A stretch of 13,389 nucleotides of DNA from Euperipatoides rowelli. Taxonomy: Eukaryota > Onychophora > Udeonychophora > Euonychophora > Peripatopsidae. The stretch is taken from assembly GCA_003024985.2 (NCBI GenBank), contig PXIH01S0010933.1, one strand, 5' to 3'. Positions 8,292-13,389 of the stretch are shown here, piece after piece (position 1 is the first letter of the stretch; the number at the start of each line of letters is the position of its first letter). The translations under genes were made by a program, and so were the position numbers. The notes beneath the pieces were generated by a model, which made no database searches, was not told where the DNA came from, and was given only the letters and a program-made list of their open reading frames with translations.

Positions 8292-8927
8292 TTAGCTATT
8301 ATTGTATCGATCACTGTTGTAACCTTGCTGAGTACAGTACCTCATACAGTCCCTCCTCAAGTGACTGGACTTGCCACATTTCCAACATTCAATATTCTGA
8401 CAAGGTCCTTTCTCGGATGTTCTTTTTAGTTCAGCTTGCAAGCTATCGATTTGTAACTTCAGTTGTTCTATATCGGACGGTGTGTGCTGGCCTAACTCCT
8501 GTGAGGAACTCACATCAATGCCTTCATCTTTGTAATGCCTGTCACACTCTTCCAATCTCAAAGCCATTTCTACCGCAGCGTCAAATTTGGTGATGCTTGC
8601 CTTTGTTACCTCAATCCTGTATTTTTCCAATAAACCCCTGATGAACTGTTGTGCCAGTAATTGATCAAATACTGAAGGGTCTTCAAAACCCTTCTTATAT
8701 ACATCCCCAATGCTTATTAATCTTAATTTGAAAGAGGTTACTAATTCATTCTGCTTCTGAACAAGTCCCAAACAATACCTGACTACGAGAAGTGTTCAGT
8801 TCATGGCTACAGTGTGAGTATTTTCATCCCTTTCACTACCTTCGTCAATGATATTGTCTAATTTATTAGAAGCCATTTCATAGGTTTCAATTTCCTTAAA
8901 CTCCTTTGTTTTACTTCTGGTGTCCAT
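8292..8927 (-). pseudogene. gag (truncated, one internal stop)
   Basis: Gag is the structural protein of the retrotransposon particle and packages the RNA. An ATG at 8925-8927 opens 43 residues starting MDTRSKTKEF and rich in Glu and Lys. A TGA (8796-8798) interrupts it, and the same frame resumes through QKQNELVTSFKLRL and QQFIRGL, the C-terminal part of a Ty3/gypsy capsid. A short coiled-coil-like helix (DIEQLKLQIDSLQAELKR) precedes a perfect CCHC zinc knuckle, CWKCGKSSHLRRDC (8346-8387), with spacing CX2CX4HX4C. The whole span is only about 211 codons, and the capsid N-terminal half is not seen. A large internal deletion near the TGA is therefore likely. Confidence 0.88.
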
Positions 8928-9520
8928 TGTGGATTGTTCTATTATATTTATTAGAGATATTAGGGCAGTGTGGAAACGACGGATGCAAACAAAAGGAAAA
9001 TAAATTCATTACCCTTAACTCACTAACTAATGCGGTCCATGCGAAAAAAACTCAAAACATTAATTCACTGTATAATATTTAGAAATTTTTATAACACTAC
9101 ATTTATATCACTTTTTATTATATAAAAAACCCATATCAAACACCCATATGAAAAAAAACAAAGCTAACAAAATTCAATGCAAACAATAACCAGATGATGT
9201 ACAAGACTGAACTACTCTATAAAGAATATTAGCAAAATTAAATAAACAGGTGGCAAATAAAATTTAGAAGAGTGTCCGGTACAAAAATAATTGTTCAGAA
9301 CCGGGTAAGATCCAATTTGTGAAGTGGATGCCATTTATTTTTAAAGGACAAGAAAAAAACCAATCGCAGACAGACTACCTCGTAAAAAAATTAATTAAAA
9401 AGGGGGAATAAGATTTTCCAAAATGTTTAACTTAATGGAATAAAAGAGAATGGTACTCATCAAAACTCGAAAAAAAAAACCATTCACTCAGAATAGTAAA
9501 TTTCACACACAAAAAAAAAC

Positions 9521-9632
9521 TCAGGAACTCCATTGAGCCAAAATCATAAAAAACAAAATCAGGAACTCCCTTTGGTAAAATGATTATTAATAATTTAGTC
9601 AAGCTAAACTCTCCTTTGAGCAAAAATAAAAC
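9521..9632 (+). repeat. three degenerate ~40-bp units
   Basis: TCAGGAACTCC occurs at 9521-9531 and again at 9559-9569. A weaker copy, AAACTCTCCTTTGAGCAAAA, begins near 9605. Each is followed by an A-rich tail (CCAAAATCATAAA, GGTAAAATGATT, GCAAAAATAAAA). The units look like a small, eroded tandem array. Confidence 0.35.
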
Positions 9633-10130
9633 ATAAATTGGTTATTGAAAAAAACATTTTCTTTATTTAAAGGGTTAATAAACGGAAAAAAAATCTCATT
9701 GACTACCCAAATTAACATTGCAATTAATGTTGAATTATTGCAAGACAAAACCCTAAATCAAATTATTTATTTTGAAATGGTTAATTTTAAACATAACATA
9801 CTGATGGAACGGGAAAAACACTTTGATTGCATTTAATGTCACCATGCACCTACCCGGGGTTCAATATTACCCAAAAAGAGAGACACACAGCTAGTAATGC
9901 GAGAAAAAAATATTTGAAACTAAATACCGTTTCACACCCAACACTTTTCAGTTAATCAGAAATAAAAAGTTGAGAACCCATGACTACTTAAATCCAAGTA
10001 TCATACCACTATAAATCTAAAAAATAGACAAGCAAACCCAATTACTACATGTGACATTAAAAATTACATACGGACTTCATAAAGAAAATTAATCATAATA
10101 CCGGGTAGTCAATAAAACTTAAACCTCAAC

Positions 10131-10153
10131 ATTAATGAAATTAATTCATTAAT
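10131..10153. repeat. AT-rich inverted repeat
   Basis: ATTAATGAA (10131-10139) and TTCATTAAT (10145-10153) are exact reverse complements around 5 bases. In such AT-rich DNA this may be chance. Confidence 0.4.
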
Positions 10154-10887
10154 AAATGTCACTTACTTCACTCTCAATAAAATTAGAAATTGAGAATAAA
10201 AATTATTTTATTAAAAAAAAGATTTGATTAAATTGACGGTAACTTAAATTAAAAATTTGCATACTCCAAGATAGCTTATTGAAAGAAAATATTAATTGCC
10301 TAAGTTAAAAAGTTTAAGATTCTAAAAAAATAACAGTGGCCATTTTGTGTCCACTTGACTACAGAAAGAATGAAAAATAATTCACTAATGAACTTACAAA
10401 CATAATCATTATTATCATAAACTTAAATTAACCTGAACATTTAGAAATGCATTTCTTATTAATTAAAATAATTTAAAGTTCAATACGGCTGCCATCTTGG
10501 GGTACACTAAATTTACTGACGTAGTAAATTTTACTACTCATAAAAAAAATGAATGGAAGAAAAAAAAATTGTCAGAACGTTTACAAAAAAAATATTTAAG
10601 GAATCTGACTTCAGATTTAGAAGAAATAAAAATAATTAAAAAAAAATCCATATTTCATAAATGCAGGAACGGGTTAGAGATTCCAATAGTTCAACGAAAG
10701 GGAAAATAGATTTCAACTATTCTTAGCTTTTTTAGACAAATTAATAAAATTTCTGACTTCGTAAAAAAAATTAAAAAAAAAAGCATTACTTTAACATTTT
10801 ACAATTTTATCATCCCCCTTCCTATTTTACCATTGGAACCACAGAAAACCCCATGTCAGCAAGATAACATTAAAAAATTTATTAAAG

Positions 10888-10902
10888 CCATCAGGTGGCG
10901 CT
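10888..10902 (+). promoter_or_regulatory. CTCF-like binding site
   Basis: CCATCAGGTGGCGCT closely resembles the animal CTCF core, with the AGGTGGCGC part matching exactly and one deviation (T at the fourth base). It is followed by the palindrome CTGGATCCAG, and it sits in one of the few GC-rich spots of the region, about 215 bp before repeat copy B. CTCF organises chromatin loops and boundaries in bilaterians. Binding here is inferred from the motif alone. Confidence 0.3.
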
Positions 10903-11225
10903 GGATCCAGTCACGGAAAGCCACTTTTGTCGGAGATCAATGTCCTTGTATGAAATGTGGATTGAAATAAAAACAGAATTTTGGAGAAATGAATACCATA
11001 AATTGATTTATTAAAACACAATTTAAATTTCATTGAAAACGGATGACAGTTATGTCGGAACTCTCACTTATTAATTTAAAGTATTTGGTACTTGGCTTTA
11101 AATTATATCAAAAGCTAATGCTTGTAATGGACAAAAAAAAACAAAGAACAAAATTCACCGGCTTGCTGTTCTTTTTTAGAATGCATTAAAGTAGATAAAT
11201 TTGTGTTTCCTGTTTAACTGTAACA

Positions 11226-11255
11226 CTTGGACAACACCTTACATTGATGTCCAAG
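11226..11255. repeat. hairpin conserved in both repeat copies (B)
   Basis: CTTGGACA and TGTCCAAG form an 8-bp stem with a 14-base loop, matching 2704-2733 of copy A. Confidence 0.5.
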
Positions 11256-11277
11256 AAATCATGGTTACAGCCAAACA

Positions 11278-11835
11278 CACCCCTAACTAAACATTCAAAT
11301 AAATTAAAGAAATAAAAAAAGACAAACTCAATTTTATTAAGTATAAATTTTCAACTTTATTGATTCTGTACCTACACATCTTATATTTGCCAATAAAAAA
11401 TTCTAAAGTGAATGTGGTGTTTGTTCGCTCCAGGGTCAACCACGCTGACAACCTAATTAAAGGTTATCTTTGCAGAAGTAGGGCTTGCCGGTAGTATGTT
11501 ATTTACCCACATTAGGTTGGCTATTATTTTTATTTCCTAATCACCGTGTACTTTATTTCTCAACTATTCTAGACTTTTAGGGGATCTCTAACATTTAATG
11601 AAAATAGATAACGGACTTAACTGCTCTAAAAAGTATTCTATGTTGGGAATTGATCTGATGTTATGTGCAGTACATCCTAACTAAATAAATGGAAACACAA
11701 ATAAATCAAGAACAACTAAGGACTACAGTTATAACCAAAGTTACCTCGTTAGTTGTATGAATTTGGCATACAACTTATGCAGCCCGTTCACGTACCATAA
11801 AAGTGAAAGAAATTGATAAACGCTCTGACATTAAA
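11278..11835. other. block found only in repeat copy B
   Basis: Copy A reads from CCAAAC directly into AAAAATCAAA, while copy B has about 558 bp between those points. The block has no terminal inverted repeats, no target-site duplication and no open frame with family features. A one-to-few-base A homology at the join fits a deletion in copy A better than an insertion in copy B. It contains one GC-richer patch near 11425-11500. Confidence 0.7.
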
Positions 11836-12017
11836 AAAAATCAAACAAATATATTTAAAATACTCATTACATGTTATTGTTTGCAATTGACAATTAAATT
11901 ATTAAATTTGCATGGACAAAAAAAATCTAATTTATCTAACTATCATTTCGTTTGCACCCGCCCAAGAATAACCACACTGCCACAAAGAATTTACTGAAAC
12001 ATACTCAGTTTTATTAT

Positions 12018-12030
12018 GGTCATATTGACC
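12018..12030. promoter_or_regulatory. GGTCA-TAT-TGACC palindrome, copy B
   Basis: Same inverted GGTCA pair with 3-bp spacer as at 2936-2948 in copy A, with all 13 bases conserved while the next base differs (G instead of T). Confidence 0.35.
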
Positions 12031-12265
12031 GTAATGAAATTTAAAGTAAATAACATTAACATGATTAAATAATTACTTCAATATTTAATTCATATAATGA
12101 AAATTTTGAGTTAATGATTAAACAAAAAAAAATTGATATAAAAGAAATTTACAATATTTGAAATTTCTAAATACTACTTAACATAACTTTTGCATGGTCA
12201 AACTGTTAACTCTAACTATCAAATTTGCCGTTTTTATTTATCAAGAATTACCTAGGATTTAAAGT

Positions 12266-12945
12266 TTGAAATTACATGCTAGGCCTAGACTTACAGCTTC
12301 GGCTCCTCGATGTTGGACTCATGTATGCTGCTGTGCCGGGTCACCTCATCCACTGTACAATTGCGTAGGAATTTCCGACATTGGACTTAAACTTCAGCCA
12401 TCACAGGTGGAACTGCGGGAATACTTCTACATTCTGCAGCATACAAGAACAACTTATGATGTGTTAAGATGGAATATCGGAATGTAAATTATGAAAATCA
12501 GAAGGTGATCTAGATGAATTCTAATGGCAAGATTCAGACCAAGAAAGCTATGGACAAGATTAAAAAGCTAATGCTGATGATCATCTTTTTTTTTCCGGAC
12601 AGGTGTCAGTTTTTTTGCACACCAAAACAACACAAAAATTTTAACAGGTTTTGCATTATTGTTTACTATTACCGCTGGTCATTGGAAGAGGCAAAATATA
12701 GTTCTGTTTTTGAACCATTTCACTGAAGTTGGTTCAATATTTAGTGTTGTTGAGCCAGCTTTGATACCTGCTGAGTTTGTAGAAAATTTCCCAGGTGAAG
12801 ATGACGGAAATGCACACAGAGGTTGAGAGCAAAAGAACAATGGTGGAGAGGAGAGATGGCCACATCACAGCAGGGTGACAGCAGCACAAAGGAATTGTAT
12901 ATTTAACACATTAAAGTTGGATGCACAAGCGAAGCTTCGTTGAAG
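12266..12945 (+). other. GC-richer, exon-like block in repeat copy B
   Basis: This is the counterpart of 3182-3903. A 73-codon frame from 12266 shares PRLTASAPRCWT and GSPHPLYNCVGISD with copy A, and a 70-codon frame from 12514 shares NGKIQTKKA and CQFF-TPKQH. Indels between the copies are not multiples of three and the frames change relative to each other, so selection for a protein is not supported. The donor-like AAG|GTAAGA is kept at 12943-12951, but the acceptor-like CCAG is CCGG at 12595-12598. AATAAA occurs on the minus strand at 12233-12238, as in copy A. Confidence 0.3.
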
Positions 12946-13389
12946 GTAAGACAATAACAATATTGTTCATTTTGAAATCTTAACGTGGATTAATGCTTAC
13001 AATGTTCAATCATTAATGTGTTTATGAGCATATCAAAGTTTATTGACAACAGCATTAATTTCATTCATAATTTTTAAAGGCAAATAAGTCTGACCACGAC
13101 TTAGACAAAATAACATTTAAATTAAACTAACTCAAAACAATTTATTAAAATAAACTTTAATAGAGAAATACATATCAAAGAAAATGCGGGATCAATTCTG
13201 CTGTCTCTGTCATCGATGAAAGGCGGTCAAAAATATGCACAACCTTTTCAAAGCGCTGGAACTAATGGACACTCGGTGAGAAAAAAGGGGAGTGGAAAAT
13301 GGAGGGTCAATCACTGACTAGAGAGAGGACAGAATAGTCGACACAAACAATGAATAGTCAAATGAAAAAATAAACAAGATTCAAATATG

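Larger units (their letters stand above)
4832..8927 (-). mobile_element. decayed Ty3/gypsy-type LTR retrotransposon body
   Basis: Reading the minus strand from 8927 downward, the order is Gag with a CCHC knuckle, aspartic protease, reverse transcriptase, RNase H, integrase (zinc region, D-D-35-E core, GPY motif), then a polypurine tract. Integrase after RNase H is the Ty3/gypsy order; Ty1/copia has integrase before reverse transcriptase. No chromodomain follows the GPY motif and no envelope-like frame follows integrase, so it is neither a chromovirus nor an obvious errantivirus. The coding region is broken by at least three frameshifts and several stops, and gag and the protease-RT spacer appear internally shortened. 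The clade cannot be set by eye. LTRs are discussed under the long direct repeats. Confidence 0.93.
8928..11116. other. 2.2-kb AT-rich non-coding stretch upstream of gag
   Basis: No gene or known domain is seen on either strand; open frames are short and made of Lys, Asn, Ile and Phe codons. I looked for a tRNA primer-binding site on the minus strand (TGG followed by a tRNA 3' end complement) both next to gag and next to the repeat edge at 11117 and found none I could defend. I also found no second copy of 4381-4931 here, so the retrotransposon has no short LTR in this interval. If the long repeats are LTRs, this would be a very long 5' leader or a separate insertion. Confidence 0.5.
11117..13389. 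repeat. long direct repeat, copy B (candidate LTR)
   Basis: This is the second copy of 2597-4380, in the same direction, starting AATGCTTGTAATGG and running to the window end. It keeps the full left part, including about 560 bp (11278-11835) that copy A lacks, and lacks the 36-bp stretch 4081-4116 of copy A. In the blocks I aligned by eye (for example 12945-13120 against 3903-4080) there are only a few substitutions. The sequence just inside its left edge, read on the minus strand as TTAGCTTTTGATATAATTT, is not a recognisable primer-binding site. This weakens, but does not exclude, the LTR reading; a self-primed element would also lack one. Confidence 0.9.

Noticed and set aside
8796-8798. 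TGA read-through or selenocysteine-type recoding of gag
   Set aside because: Pol also carries TAG and TAA stops plus frameshifts, and the region around this TGA looks deleted. Decay explains all of them.
8928-11116. A short LTR and tRNA primer-binding site just upstream of gag
   Set aside because: I found no sequence shared with 4381-4931 and no TGG-led tRNA complement that I could defend.
11278-11835. A DNA transposon or MITE inserted into copy B
   Set aside because: No terminal inverted repeats and no target-site duplication at its borders.

Overview
The window is AT-rich, gene-poor DNA of a eukaryote, most likely an invertebrate animal. This rests on the base composition, the long A/T runs, the absence of any compact gene array, and an animal-type LTR retrotransposon. 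The species cannot be fixed from the sequence. No intact protein-coding host gene, tRNA, rRNA or CRISPR array is supported. Seven ambiguous bases (2290-2330 and 2684) mark low-quality sequence.

Layout. (1) 1-2596 is non-coding flank holding a perfect DR1 nuclear-receptor-type site (2197-2209), a hairpin and a 16-bp palindrome just before an AAAT run. (2) 2597 to about 4380 is copy A of a long direct repeat. (3) 4381-4931 is non-coding, with a strong 12-bp-arm hairpin at 4478-4505 and a polypurine tract on the minus strand (4832-4840). (4) 4932-8927, minus strand, is the decayed coding body of a Ty3/gypsy-type retrotransposon in the order gag, protease, reverse transcriptase, RNase H, integrase. 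(5) 8928-11116 is AT-rich non-coding DNA upstream of gag, with a CTCF-like site near 10888. (6) 11117 to the window end is copy B of the long repeat; it holds a block of about 560 bp that copy A lacks.

How it fits together. The gag-pol remnant sits between two same-direction copies of a repeat that is at least 1.8 kb (A) and 2.3 kb (B). Homology starts at an AATG in both copies (TG at 2599 and 11119), as expected for the inner or outer edge of an LTR. A polypurine tract lies about 90 bp past the integrase stop. The simplest reading is one element with unusually long LTRs and a 2.2-kb leader before gag. The rival reading is a tandem duplication of an 8.5-kb segment carrying the retrotransposon. 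Sequence to the right of 13389 would decide.

The retrotransposon is dead. Gag lacks most of the capsid N-terminal half, several frameshifts and in-frame stops break pol, the reverse transcriptase active site reads FQGD, the first integrase Asp is Asn, and a stop stands where the first Cys of the integrase zinc finger is expected. No envelope gene or chromodomain is visible.
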